NCBI GenBank assembly: GCA_024709145.1
Contig: JANJXG010000117.1
Span: 1 to 64,000, forward strand
Direction of reading: 5' to 3'
DNA length: 64,000 nt
From: Bacteroidales bacterium
GTDB lineage: Bacteria; Bacteroidota; Bacteroidia; Bacteroidales; F082
In this document: piece by piece, positions 24,315 to 33,404 of the stretch
Layout: every line of letters begins with the position of its first letter
Position numbering within the stretch: the stretch's first letter is position 1
Translations under genes and position numbers: made by a program
Notes under the pieces: generated by a model
The model's input: only the letters and a program-made list of their open reading frames with translations
Told to the model about the DNA's origin: nothing
Databases searched by the model: none

Positions 24315-25448
24315 ATGAAAAATGTACCAATGGTTGACCTTGCCGGTCAATATCAAAAAATCAAACCAGAAGTGGACCAGGCTATTGCCGAGATTCTAAC
24401 CAATACAAGTTTTATAAATGGCCCTGCAGTGCGGCAATTTCAATCAAATCTCGAGAAATACCTTAATGTAAAGCATGTGATTCCCTGCGCCAACGGAACC
24501 GATGCCCTTCAGGTTGCCATGATGGCCCTCAATCTTCAGCCCGGTGATGAGGTGATTACTACATCTTTCACCTTTATCGCCACTGCAGAAGTGATCGCCC
24601 TGCTTCAGCTCACTCCGGTATTGGTGGATGTTTTGCCCGATACCTTTAACATTGACCCCGAAGCCATCGAAAGAGCCATTACACCCAAAACACGTGCAAT
24701 CGTGCCGGTACATCTTTTTGGACAGTGTGCTGATATGGATCGTATCATGGAGATTGCTCACAAACATCAATTGTATGTGATTGAAGATAATGCGCAGGCT
24801 ATTGGTGCCGACTATTTCTCGAAAGATGGCAGTACTAGCAAAGCAGGAACTATCGGCCACATCGGATGTACGTCCTTTTTCCCTTCAAAAAATCTGGGAT
24901 GCTACGGTGATGGCGGTGCCATTTTTACAAATGATGATCAGCTGGCCGAACAAATGCGCATTGTTGTTAACCATGGCATGAAAGTAAGATACTACCATGA
25001 TGTGGTAGGCATCAATTCAAGGCTCGACAGCATTCAGGCAGCCATTTTGGATATTAAACTGAAACGTCTCGATGATTATGCCAAAGCACGTCAGTATGCA
25101 GCCGAATACTATAACCGCGCCTTTGCTCAATGCGATAAACTGAAGACACCTCAGACCGCTACTTTTACAACCCATGTTTTCCATCAGTATACCCTTGTTA
25201 CACATTGTGTTAACCGTCAGCAACTGATGGACCACCTGCAATCAAAGGGCATTGCAAGTGCCATCTATTACCCTGTACCTTTGCACCTGCAGAAAGCTTA
25301 CCTCGATCCCCGATATCAGAAAGGTGATTTTCCGGTGACCGAACAACTCTGCAAAACCGTGATCTCGCTGCCAATTCATACCGAGTTTGATGATGAGACA
25401 CTTGAATATGTAACTTCGAGTGTTCTTGAGTTTGTAAATAAGGATTAG
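24315..25448 (+). CDS. DegT/DnrJ/EryC1/StrS-family sugar aminotransferase
   Basis: A 377-residue PLP enzyme that transaminates nucleotide-linked keto-sugars, normally for lipopolysaccharide or glycan amino sugars. The start is MKNVPMVDLAGQYQKIKPEVD; an open extension back to 24138 would run through the gdhA terminator and is rejected. Visible motifs are NTSFINGPAVRQFQ, CANGTDALQVAM, VIEDNAQAIGA and the Schiff-base lysine region TSFFPSKNLGCYGDGGA. It is closest in pattern to WbpE/WlbC-type transaminases, but the exact sugar is not determinable. No other sugar-nucleotide genes adjoin it. Confidence 0.92.
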   Translation: MKNVPMVDLAGQYQKIKPEVDQAIAEILTNTSFINGPAVRQFQSNLEKYLNVKHVIPCANGTDALQVAMMALNLQPGDEVITTSFTFIATAEVIALLQLTPVLVDVLPDTFNIDPEAIERAITPKTRAIVPVHLFGQCADMDRIMEIAHKHQLYVIEDNAQAIGADYFSKDGSTSKAGTIGHIGCTSFFPSKNLGCYGDGGAIFTNDDQLAEQMRIVVNHGMKVRYYHDVVGINSRLDSIQAAILDIKLKRLDDYAKARQYAAEYYNRAFAQCDKLKTPQTATFTTHVFHQYTLVTHCVNRQQLMDHLQSKGIASAIYYPVPLHLQKAYLDPRYQKGDFPVTEQLCKTVISLPIHTEFDDETLEYVTSSVLEFVNKD

Positions 25449-25470
25449 CCACAGTTATGACTCATCACAA

Positions 25471-25505
25471 AAATGGTTCAATCAAAAAGCTTGAACCATT
25501 TTTTT
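25471..25505 (+). terminator. Terminator of the aminotransferase gene
   Basis: AAAATGGTTCAA/TTGAACCATTTT (12-bp stem, 25471-25482 with 25492-25503) followed by T. The T-run leads directly into the next gene's -7 box. Confidence 0.9.
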
Positions 25506-25512
25506 ATTTTTG
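25505..25512 (+). promoter_or_regulatory. trhO promoter, -7 element inside the upstream terminator tail
   Basis: TATTTTTG begins at the end of the terminator's T-run, 18 nt before the ATG at 25531. Any -33 element would fall within the terminator hairpin. Confidence 0.4.
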
Positions 25513-25530
25513 CAGAAATTTTTATTTAGA

Positions 25531-26550
25531 ATGATTCTGCATAACAAAGAAAATAAAGAGATTCTTAAAAGAAAACTGCGTGAGGAATCTTTCTCGCGTC
25601 AAACACTATCGTTTTACAAATTTATCAACATACCTGATCCACAGGCATTCAGGGATGAATTGTATTTGCATTTCACTGAAATGCGGGTGTTTGGTCGGAT
25701 TTATATTGCATTGGAAGGTATCAATGCCCAGATTAGTGTTCCCGAATTCAACCTGGAACAATTTAAATCGTTTGTATCAAACCATCCTTTCTTACATGGA
25801 ATACTGTTAAACAAGGCCGTTGAGGACAATGGACTTTCTTTTTACAAACTGAAGATACTTGTTAAACACAAGGTGCTTTCGGATGGGCTGAACAACCAGG
25901 AATTCGACATTTTTAATGTTGGCGAACACCTTGACGCAATGACTTTTAATCAAAAAATCAGCCAGGAAGGAACTGTGGTAATTGATCTCCGCAATCATTA
26001 TGAGCATGAGGTGGGTCATTTCGAACAAGCCATCCTGCCTGATGTAGCAACTTATAAAGAGTCCATTCCGGTTATCGTTGACATGCTTGAGGAGAAGCGG
26101 CCAGAAAACATTCTGTTATACTGTACAGGCGGAATCAGGTGTGAGAAATTTTCTGCATATCTGAAACACAAAGGATTTGAGAATGTCTTTCAATTAAAAG
26201 GCGGAGTCATCAATTATGCCCATCAGGTAAGGGCGGCAGGTATTGAACCGAAATTTATCGGTAAAAATTTTGTTTTTGACGACCGTATGGGCGAAAGAGT
26301 CACCCAACACATCATCGCCAGTTGCCATCAATGTGGCAAACCTGCAGATACACACCGTAATTGTGCAAATGATGCCTGTCACATTTTGTTCATTCAGTGC
26401 GAAGCCTGTTCCCAAAAGTATCAGCAGTGTTGCTCAGATACCTGTTCGGAGACCATACGTTTGCCCGAATCGGTTCAAAAGGAAATGCGCAAAGGACAGC
26501 TACATCCCCATGCACATCACAAAAGTAAATTCAGAGAAATCGAAATCTGA
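25531..26550 (+). CDS. trhO: tRNA uridine(34) hydroxylase, rhodanese-domain (TrhO/YceA)
   Basis: A 339-residue protein of the YceA/TrhO family, which makes 5-hydroxyuridine at tRNA position 34 using oxygen. The N-terminal domain has INIPDPQAFRDEL and GRIYIALEGINAQISVP. A rhodanese domain follows, with VIDLRNHYEHEVGHFEQA and active-site loop LLYCTGGIRCEKFSAY, catalytic Cys included. The C-terminal Cys-rich segment (CHQCGKPADTHRNCAND, then paired Cys to CCSDTC) probably binds metal. The start at 25531 places the promoter correctly; the ORF's 25510 start overlaps it. Convergent with the YbaN-like gene, 9 nt apart. Confidence 0.93.
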   Translation: MILHNKENKEILKRKLREESFSRQTLSFYKFINIPDPQAFRDELYLHFTEMRVFGRIYIALEGINAQISVPEFNLEQFKSFVSNHPFLHGILLNKAVEDNGLSFYKLKILVKHKVLSDGLNNQEFDIFNVGEHLDAMTFNQKISQEGTVVIDLRNHYEHEVGHFEQAILPDVATYKESIPVIVDMLEEKRPENILLYCTGGIRCEKFSAYLKHKGFENVFQLKGGVINYAHQVRAAGIEPKFIGKNFVFDDRMGERVTQHIIASCHQCGKPADTHRNCANDACHILFIQCEACSQKYQQCCSDTCSETIRLPESVQKEMRKGQLHPHAHHKSKFREIEI

Positions 26551-26559
26551 AAGAAATTA

Positions 26560-26925
26560 TCATTCTTCATCTTTCCTTCCGGGAAGACGTGCCATTACAA
26601 AGGTGCCCACAAATCCTACACCAATCAACACGAGTCGGATGTATAAATTTTCGATAAAAAAGTAGGCCGAAATTAAAATCATTGTCCACATCATACTGAT
26701 GGCCCTCACCTTGGTTCTGACGCTGACACCTTTTTGAAAATCTTTGATATAGCCTCCCAAAAATTTGTGGTTAAGTAGTTTATTGTATAGTTTTTCCGAA
26801 CTTCTGGCATAAAGGTAAGCCGAAAGCAAAACAAATGAAGTGGTTGGCAAACCTGGAACGACAATACCAATGATCCCAAGTGCCAAAGAAACAGAGCCTA
26901 AAACAATAAATAAGGTTTTTTTCAT
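26560..26925 (-). CDS. YbaN/DUF454 family inner-membrane protein
   Basis: A 121-residue protein with two or three membrane helices. It begins KTLFIVLGSVSLALGIIGIVVPGLPTT-type (GxxxPGLPTTSFVLLSAYLYARSS), the DUF454 signature. A cytoplasmic loop HKFLGGYIKDFQKG is followed by TKVRAISMMW and a last hydrophobic pair. Function is unknown in any species I know. It is convergent with trhO and has its own short upstream region; I could not find a clear promoter. Confidence 0.88.
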   Translation of the reverse strand: MKKTLFIVLGSVSLALGIIGIVVPGLPTTSFVLLSAYLYARSSEKLYNKLLNHKFLGGYIKDFQKGVSVRTKVRAISMMWTMILISAYFFIENLYIRLVLIGVGFVGTFVMARLPGRKDEE

Positions 26926-27180
26926 CCGGTAACGCCAGCGCTTGGGCGTGAAATTAAGTTACAAAGAACCAAAAATCAAGCTTACCAACACGCATTGGCA
27001 GGCAATAATTAAATCTTTTTAACCTGAAACAAAAGAAAATGATCCAATAAGGGCCATATCTTACAAAAAGAAAGTCGAACTATCATTTCTGGCATGCTTT
27101 TAGTTAATTTTTTAACAGTTCTGTAACGGTTGCAACTATTGTCGTAACCAATGCGTCTTTAACCCAAAATTCAGAAACTT

Positions 27181-28032
27181 ATGAATTCGCTGAAAAGCTT
27201 AACGATCGTTTGCCTGATGTTGATCACATGGAGCCTGAGCGGGCAAGATGTGATTCTTAAAAAGAATCATGAAATGATCCAATGCAAAATCAAGGAAATT
27301 GGCCTTGACGAAGTAAAGTACATTTTACCCGATCATCCTTCTGATCTGTTATTTTCGATCGACAAGGATTTTATTATCAAAGTAGTTTTGGAAAATGGTC
27401 AGGAGCTTGAATTTAAAAAAGCCATGACCGATCCTGAGAATTACAAAGAAAACCGCAAAAATGCCATTAAGCTTGATTTTATGTCGCCTGTAACGGGCAA
27501 CACAACTTTTGCCTATGAGCACAGCCTTCGACCAGGAAGGAGCGTTGAGGGCACTGTTGGCATTATCGGTTTAGGCGCCAATATAGACGAACGGAATGCC
27601 GGGGGTGCTTTTCTGAAATTTGGCTACAAATTTATTAAAGATCCTGACTTTTACCTGCGAGGGATGCGTTATGCTCACATTCTGAAGGGGAGCTATCTCA
27701 AGCCTGAAATTGCTTTTGGAATTTATGGTGCCAATTATACCGACTGGCGTTACGAATATTCATACTACGATCAATGGGGTAACTGGATTTATGTAGAACC
27801 ACAACGACTTCGCGAAACGGTGGTTTCAGGTACGATACAACTTGTAATTGGCAAACAATGGGTTTTCGACAATGTTTTTCTTGTTGATATGCATGGAGGT
27901 ATAGGGTATGGATTCAGCACCTCCTCAAATGATTACTATGAAAGCGGTTACCACTTCGGCTATACAATAGCGCCTTCCGAATTTCCGATGTCGTTCTCTG
28001 CAGGATTAAAAATAGGATATCTTTTTAAATAG
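27181..28032 (+). CDS. Outer-membrane beta-barrel protein, unknown function
   Basis: A 283-residue exported protein with signal peptide (cleavage after SLSGQ). Residues 20-85 read as a small globular domain (VILKKNHEMIQCKIKEIGLDEVKYI), a form common in Bacteroidota proteins that begin with this QDVI.KK.G..I.CKI pattern. The remainder has alternating strands, aromatic-rich turns (DWRYEYSYYDQWGNWIYVEP) and ends in FK, as an outer-membrane barrel would. No transport role can be assigned. Monocistronic, with a terminator directly after it. Confidence 0.72.
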   Translation: MNSLKSLTIVCLMLITWSLSGQDVILKKNHEMIQCKIKEIGLDEVKYILPDHPSDLLFSIDKDFIIKVVLENGQELEFKKAMTDPENYKENRKNAIKLDFMSPVTGNTTFAYEHSLRPGRSVEGTVGIIGLGANIDERNAGGAFLKFGYKFIKDPDFYLRGMRYAHILKGSYLKPEIAFGIYGANYTDWRYEYSYYDQWGNWIYVEPQRLRETVVSGTIQLVIGKQWVFDNVFLVDMHGGIGYGFSTSSNDYYESGYHFGYTIAPSEFPMSFSAGLKIGYLFK

Positions 28033-28060
28033 TCTTTTAGTATCTGTGTGTTGTTTGTGT

Positions 28061-28092
28061 GAGGCTGTTGCGGTTGCAGCGGCCTCTTTTTA
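28061..28092 (+). terminator. Terminator of the outer-membrane protein gene
   Basis: GAGGCTGTTGC/GCAGCGGCCTC, an 11-bp stem with two G:U pairs, loop GGTT, then T5. Starts with the same GAGGCTGT as the metK and OTC terminators. Confidence 0.82.
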
Positions 28093-29115
28093 TTCCTGCA
28101 TATACGTCTCAAAAAAATCGTTACTATATTCTTTCATCAGGTATTCGGCTTTTTCCACCATTGTTTTTGATCCGATGAAAAGTGGCGTCCGCTGGTGGAT
28201 CTCGCGGATTGGGATATCGAGTATGCGTCTGAACCCATCGGAGGCTTTCCCGCCGGCTTGTTCGGCGAGGAAGGCAACAGGTATGCATTCGTACATCAAC
28301 CGGAGTTTACCCATTGGATTTTTCTTGGTGCCGGGGTAGATGTATATACCTCCACGTAGCATATTTCGATGAAAATCACTGATCAAAGATCCGATGTAAC
28401 GGGTTGTATAGGGTCGGTTGTCGGCAGGTTGATCTTCCTGGCAGTATTTGATGTATTGCTTGACTCCTTCAGGGAAATAAATGTAGTTTGCTTCATTAAT
28501 GGAATAAATATTACCTGTTTCGGTAATTTTCATGTTTTCATGTGATAGGATAAAGATTCCGCAGGTTGGGTCGTAAGTAAATCCATTGACGCCATCACCC
28601 GTTGTGTACACCATCATCGTAGAAGACCCATAAATGATGTATCCACCGCAAACAAGGTCGATTCCTCCGTTGAGAATTTCATCTAGAGTAACTAGCTTTC
28701 CCGTTTCCTTGCGCTTATAAATGGCAAAAATAGTCCCGATCGGAACATTGACCTCTATATTGGATGAGCCATCAAGCGGATCGATAGCAACGATATACTT
28801 GGCATTCATGCCGATACTTCCATCAAAAATCACCACATCATCATTCTCTTCAGAGATGATCGCAGCGCATTGTCGTCCGTTTCGCAGTGCCTTGATGAAT
28901 TCGTTGTTGGCAATAACATCCAGTTTTTTCTGGCTTTCACCCTGAACATTGGTTGTGCCTTCGTAACCCAATATTTCAGCTAAACCGGCTCGGTTCACAT
29001 CCCGGTTTACAATTTTTCCCGCAATTCCCATGTCATTCATCAGGCGGGAAAATTCACCTGTTGCATTTCCGTATTTCTCTTGCTGTTCCCAAATAAACTC
29101 AACTAACGTTTTCAT
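28090..29115 (-). CDS. fbp: Class I fructose-1,6-bisphosphatase
   Basis: A 341-residue gluconeogenic phosphatase. It has KLDVIANNEF, the metal-binding DPLDGSSNIEVNVPIGTIFAIY signature near residue 112, and the C-terminal YECIPVAFLAEQAGGKASDG region. Residues near the N-terminus (TLVEFIWEQQ...GEFSRLMNDMGIAGKIVNRDV) also fit. Most Bacteroidota have a class III enzyme; this is class I. The 3' end abuts the terminator of the preceding convergent gene. No -7 element was recognised in the short upstream region. Confidence 0.96.
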   Translation of the reverse strand: MKTLVEFIWEQQEKYGNATGEFSRLMNDMGIAGKIVNRDVNRAGLAEILGYEGTTNVQGESQKKLDVIANNEFIKALRNGRQCAAIISEENDDVVIFDGSIGMNAKYIVAIDPLDGSSNIEVNVPIGTIFAIYKRKETGKLVTLDEILNGGIDLVCGGYIIYGSSTMMVYTTGDGVNGFTYDPTCGIFILSHENMKITETGNIYSINEANYIYFPEGVKQYIKYCQEDQPADNRPYTTRYIGSLISDFHRNMLRGGIYIYPGTKKNPMGKLRLMYECIPVAFLAEQAGGKASDGFRRILDIPIREIHQRTPLFIGSKTMVEKAEYLMKEYSNDFFETYMQE

Positions 29116-29185
29116 ATATAATGTCTTAAATGGTTGTGACTAAGGCCTGCTCCCAACAAAACGGAAGAGCTTGAAGCAAATGTAT

Positions 29186-29193
29186 TACTTTTG
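29186..29193 (+). promoter_or_regulatory. lysC promoter, -7 element
   Basis: TACTTTTG, 26 nt before the lysC start codon, no convincing -33 element. Confidence 0.45.
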
Positions 29194-29219
29194 CCAATCA
29201 AATCAAAATACTCCTTTAA

Positions 29220-30482
29220 ATGGTCAGGGTTTTCAAATTCGGAGGAGCATCGGTGAAAGATGCTGCAGCAGTGAGAAACATGGCAAGTATTCTTTCTGCA
29301 TACCGGGAAGATTCTTTGTTGATTGTGGTTTCCGCCATGGGGAAAACAACCAATGCACTCGAAACATTGTTGAAACTATCTGAGGAAAGTGACCACGCTA
29401 ATTTTGAGCGATCTTTTGATAACCTTAAAAAATTTCATTTGGATATCGCTGCCGGTTTGAACGAAAACATACCACACGAGCTCTTGTTATCACTCGAATC
29501 ACTCTTTGATTTTTTGCATAAGCAGCTACTGGAAAAAACCTATCCATCCGACCGAAAATATGATCAGGTGGTTTCAGTGGGCGAATTGCTTTCAACTACC
29601 ATCATTGCTTCCTGGCTGGAAAGCCAGGGATTTCGGCTACAACATCTTGATGCCCGGCAATTTATAAAAACCGATCAGCGTTATCGTTCAGCCAACGTGA
29701 ATTGGGAAAAAACCAGTGAAGCCATTTCACCCTTGCGCATTGAGCTTCAGCAGGCAGGCATTTTACTCACCCAGGGGTTTATCGGGGAGGCCCCAGATTC
29801 GAGCACGACAACACTGGGACGGGAGGGATCTGACTTCAGTGCAGCCATTTTTGCTTTCTGTCTTGATGCTGAAAATGTAACAATCTGGAAAGATGTGCCG
29901 GGTCTGCTCAACGCCGATCCTAAAAGATTTCCGCAAACTGTTAAACTACCCTCTATTTCATACAGTGAAGCCATCGAGTTGGCTTATTATGGTGCAACAA
30001 TCATACACCCAAAAACGATCAAACCACTTCAAAACAAAGGTATTCAGCTTCATATCCGATCTTTTCTCGAGCCAGGTGCCAGTCCCACTTTGATTAGTCA
30101 TAACTGTCAGCAGGATACCAGCGTGGCATCAGTTATTGTCAAAGACAACCAATTGTTAGTGAGTATCAGTGCGCGCGATTTTTCGTTTATGGACGAAGGT
30201 CGTCTTCATCATATCTTTGGAAAACTTCACCATAATCGAATACATACGAACCTGTTACAAACATCTGCTCTTAGTCTCTCGCTCTGTCTCGACGACAGGG
30301 AGGGCCTGGCTGATGACCTGATTCGCTTTTTTGGGCATGATTTTGCTGTAAAATACAACCCCGGACTAAGCTTACTCACCATCAGGCACTATCGCGAAGC
30401 TGACATTAATCCATTGATAGAATCCAAAACAGTTTTATTGGAACAGCGCAGCCGGACTACACTTCAATTTGTTTTGGCTTAG
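29220..30482 (+). CDS. lysC: Aspartate kinase
   Basis: A 420-residue monofunctional aspartokinase, first step of the lysine, threonine and methionine pathway. It begins MVRVFKFGGASVKDAAAVRNM, with the kinase signature KFGGAS and SAMGKTTNALE, the LGREGSDFSAAIFAF segment and IWKDVPGLLNADPKRFP. The region AIELAYYGATIIHPKTIKPLQ ends the kinase domain near residue 275, and two short ACT-like regulatory domains follow. Not fused to homoserine dehydrogenase. No lysine riboswitch was seen upstream. Convergent with the next gene, 23 nt apart. Confidence 0.95.
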   Translation: MVRVFKFGGASVKDAAAVRNMASILSAYREDSLLIVVSAMGKTTNALETLLKLSEESDHANFERSFDNLKKFHLDIAAGLNENIPHELLLSLESLFDFLHKQLLEKTYPSDRKYDQVVSVGELLSTTIIASWLESQGFRLQHLDARQFIKTDQRYRSANVNWEKTSEAISPLRIELQQAGILLTQGFIGEAPDSSTTTLGREGSDFSAAIFAFCLDAENVTIWKDVPGLLNADPKRFPQTVKLPSISYSEAIELAYYGATIIHPKTIKPLQNKGIQLHIRSFLEPGASPTLISHNCQQDTSVASVIVKDNQLLVSISARDFSFMDEGRLHHIFGKLHHNRIHTNLLQTSALSLSLCLDDREGLADDLIRFFGHDFAVKYNPGLSLLTIRHYREADINPLIESKTVLLEQRSRTTLQFVLA

Positions 30483-30505
30483 ATTTGGTCTGGTGTTTTT
30501 TAACC

Positions 30506-33028
30506 TCACTCATCCATTTCGGTTACTTCGAAATCACCGGATGGAATTAACCAGTTGTTGCCAAAAAAGCCGGAAACTAACAAACCGGTGAGACCATCTT
30601 TCAACCAGGCAGTTCGAAAAATCAACAAATCAGGAAAGCCTGTTATACCTGAAAAATAATCATTAGGATTAAGTGCTTTAATACCGGCTAAGCCAGTCGC
30701 CGATACCACGCCAACGCTATGATTTGCTGTTCCGGGCAAGGGATACACAAAAAAACTTCCAAGATCATCCCCCTTAAAGTGCTGGTCGCCAAAAGCTATC
30801 AGGTCATTTGAGACCTGTACCGGGCACGACCCTAATAATAAATTCCATGCCAGATTGTTGCTTGCGTTTCCATACAGAACCACGTTGCGATTCTTGAAGC
30901 CAGACAGACTAAACATTGTGTCCGGTATGATCTCGAAAGATCCGTTTCCCCGATAGAGAAAAGTTTCAGCATCAAAACGGGCCTTTTGAAGATACAATAA
31001 ATTCTCGATTACTGAACCACCGGTTGCATAGACAAGCACAACCTGATGATCGAAAGCAAACTTAAAGCCTCCGCCCCGCTCAGGCTTTTTTTCAAATCCA
31101 ACCGCTGCAATCTGGTGAGCAAATTCATTGATTCGTCTGATAAGAACAAGGCTGTCAGATGGAATCTTGTATTCGACCAATTGTTTATTCACGACTAGTT
31201 TGGGCTGGCTTATCAGTTTAAATCCTTTAAGATTTAACGAGAAAGTTTCAATATTATTAACATCAACCCGCAAGCTGTCGCGAGTAAGCGAAACATCAGC
31301 CTGGCTGATCAATCCCTGTTTTGTCTGATTGATAATGCGAAGCCAATGGTTCGAAGACGAAACAGATGTGGAAGCTGTTAAAAAACTAAAACTCTTGGTT
31401 TGCTGAGGTTCAGGCAAGCTGTTTTGAAACAAAAAACTAAAAAGAGGAGGCCAATCCATCGAATGATCACCATACCAATGCGTGCCGTCCGGATACTCGA
31501 AATAGGTGAAATTTGGATGAAAAGTGCCCAGCTCAGCCCGCATGGTACGGGCTTTTTCAACAGGAACAACCTGATCGGCCGATCCGTGAAGGACATAAAC
31601 ACCGGTCTGAGCAAGATTCTGCTTCAGTTTGAGAATGCGTCCGGAAGAAGCTGAGCGGTAGATCATGTTAAAATGTTTCCTGCGGAAGAGCGCACTGTCA
31701 GAATCATCCCTGCGATAGGTGATGATGTCGGGATAAGCAGCAGCAGGTGCTACGGCTGCAAACAAATCAGGGTAAGTAGTGCCCAAAACCCAGCTACCAT
31801 GACCCCCCATCGAATGGCCTGTAAGGTATTGTTTTTGAGGGTCAGTCTGGAATATCTCTTTTGCCAGATTTAAAACTTCAAGTGCATCCATACGTCCCCA
31901 CTCTTCCCAATTAAAACCAAAAGGCCTTCGGTTGGTAGGTGCCACTATCCATGCGCTGTCCTTTTGTTTATATGCCCTGCTTTGGTTGGTAGCCTCCACC
32001 GAAGCACCATGCAAGGAAAGCACAAGGCCATGACCCGGGCCGTCGGTGAGAGGTGGAGCAACACTAAAATACTGAACACTGCCATCAATTCTGCTCAGGA
32101 ATGTCCGTTCGTGATGCTTCCTGCTGTCTTGCACTTTAAGTTTAAAGGTAAGTTCGTGAACCACCGATTTCGATTGATCTAATATGGAAACAACCATTTC
32201 AACCGACTCATTTAAAGTGAGTTCTGTCTGAGCCGGTACTAAAAACTTGATTTTACGAATGGTCATAGGTATAACTTCATCCATTTCAGTAATCAGGCTT
32301 TCGCCCGTTTCGAGTTGACAACGGACACTGTATGAACGCAGCGCAGACTCACTGCTGTTAACCACTTTTACTGCAGCCCATTGTGGCTCCTTAATCTGCC
32401 GGATCAAGGCTGGCAAAGTAGGGTCTCTTGGCGTAATTTGAGTAATATGAGCTGGCTCAACCAAACGTGCCTTTAGCCTTGGAAACCTACCTGATGAAAA
32501 AAGAAATTGATTAAGACCTTGGTTCAACCTCACTGGTATTAATGTATAGCCGTAATCATAATGGTCACCTTCGTGCATCAATCCATTCACGAATACCCTT
32601 GTATGACCTGATGCATCAAGAAGCACTACTTGCTCGGTGGGTGAGTTGTAACTTGCATAAACATATGACCTTGAGGGAATATTTTGAAAAATAGCGTTCG
32701 AATCGGCTTTGATTTGTTTCCAGGTTAAGGTATCGTTTCGGTCACTCCAGTTGGCAACGACTTTCAGATTCTGGGTTGGAACAATGAATGCATCGCTGGC
32801 AATCAGCCATGAAATAATATCCTCACTACTGGTGAGCAAACCATGTCTGATGGCTCCTTCTAAAAGAAATGCCTCATCAAACTGGTGAATGACAACGCCT
32901 TCAGCAATGGAATTCACATGTTCTTTCCCGAAATATTCAACAACATTACCCGACTGTTGAGCCTGTATAGGAAACAAAAAACCTGTTGTAAGCAGCATAG
33001 TTACCACAAAAAAAATGCGTAAAGTCAT
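30506..33028 (-). CDS. Secreted alpha/beta-hydrolase (S9/PHB-depolymerase-like esterase)
   Basis: An 840-residue exported protein with signal peptide (cleavage after IQAQ). Residues 25-320 are beta-rich accessory modules, including an LDASGHTRVFVNGLMHEGDHYDYGYTL carbohydrate-binding-like stretch. The hydrolase domain spans about 330-560. The nucleophile is in LTGHSMGGHGSWVLG, the acid in HGSADQVVPVEKARTM and the histidine in FEYPDGTHWYGDHSMDW. The roughly 280 C-terminal residues are unassigned. No T9SS tail is visible. It probably cleaves ester or peptide bonds in polymers outside or in the periplasm; the substrate is unknown. Confidence 0.82.
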   Translation of the reverse strand: MTLRIFFVVTMLLTTGFLFPIQAQQSGNVVEYFGKEHVNSIAEGVVIHQFDEAFLLEGAIRHGLLTSSEDIISWLIASDAFIVPTQNLKVVANWSDRNDTLTWKQIKADSNAIFQNIPSRSYVYASYNSPTEQVVLLDASGHTRVFVNGLMHEGDHYDYGYTLIPVRLNQGLNQFLFSSGRFPRLKARLVEPAHITQITPRDPTLPALIRQIKEPQWAAVKVVNSSESALRSYSVRCQLETGESLITEMDEVIPMTIRKIKFLVPAQTELTLNESVEMVVSILDQSKSVVHELTFKLKVQDSRKHHERTFLSRIDGSVQYFSVAPPLTDGPGHGLVLSLHGASVEATNQSRAYKQKDSAWIVAPTNRRPFGFNWEEWGRMDALEVLNLAKEIFQTDPQKQYLTGHSMGGHGSWVLGTTYPDLFAAVAPAAAYPDIITYRRDDSDSALFRRKHFNMIYRSASSGRILKLKQNLAQTGVYVLHGSADQVVPVEKARTMRAELGTFHPNFTYFEYPDGTHWYGDHSMDWPPLFSFLFQNSLPEPQQTKSFSFLTASTSVSSSNHWLRIINQTKQGLISQADVSLTRDSLRVDVNNIETFSLNLKGFKLISQPKLVVNKQLVEYKIPSDSLVLIRRINEFAHQIAAVGFEKKPERGGGFKFAFDHQVVLVYATGGSVIENLLYLQKARFDAETFLYRGNGSFEIIPDTMFSLSGFKNRNVVLYGNASNNLAWNLLLGSCPVQVSNDLIAFGDQHFKGDDLGSFFVYPLPGTANHSVGVVSATGLAGIKALNPNDYFSGITGFPDLLIFRTAWLKDGLTGLLVSGFFGNNWLIPSGDFEVTEMDE

Positions 33029-33098
33029 GAATTACAATGTTATGAATAAAACAACCTTTTGAAAAACCCTTTGAAAAACCAGTGTTGAGTTTCCAAAA

Positions 33099-33130
33099 CA
33101 AAGATAGGGAATGATTAAAGCACCGGACAA
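33099..33130 (-). promoter_or_regulatory. Promoter of the secreted hydrolase gene
   Basis: On the minus strand TTG (33130-33128), a 21-nt spacer and TATCTTTG (33106-33099). The leader is about 65 nt. Confidence 0.65.
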
Positions 33131-33254
33131 CACTACTTTTAGGCAGGCTTACACTTTCAAAGAACCTGCCAAAACACAAGTCATTGTTGTTGCGAAAAGA
33201 GGTAGAAGTTGCTGTTGAAACGAAAAAAACATCCACTAGCTATTTTTTGAAAAG

Positions 33255-33286
33255 TTTGCAAATCAAACCACATGACGGTATATTTG
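33255..33286 (+). promoter_or_regulatory. Promoter of the sensor-kinase operon
   Basis: TTTG (33255-33258), a 20-nt spacer and TATATTTG (33279-33286): an excellent match to the Bacteroidota consensus. The leader to the ATG at 33405 is about 110 nt. It includes a weak CAACC/GGTTG hairpin (33359-33380) followed by a T-run (33384-33390). The rest of 33131-33404 holds no supported gene. Confidence 0.65.
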
Positions 33287-33404
33287 TAGGGTATTTGGAT
33301 CTCTTACAAAAGGTCATTCTCCTGAGAGCAGGTTCAACTGGCATTAATGTATTTTCTGCAACCAGCGAAAAAATCGGTTGTTATTTTTTTAATTGATTGA
33401 TAAA

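Noticed and set aside
29116-29219. Possible lysine riboswitch before lysC
   Set aside because: The upstream region is only about 100 nt and lacks the large conserved fold.
33184-33396. 70-codon plus-strand frame before the sensor kinase
   Set aside because: It runs through the promoter at 33255-33286 and has no protein-like features.
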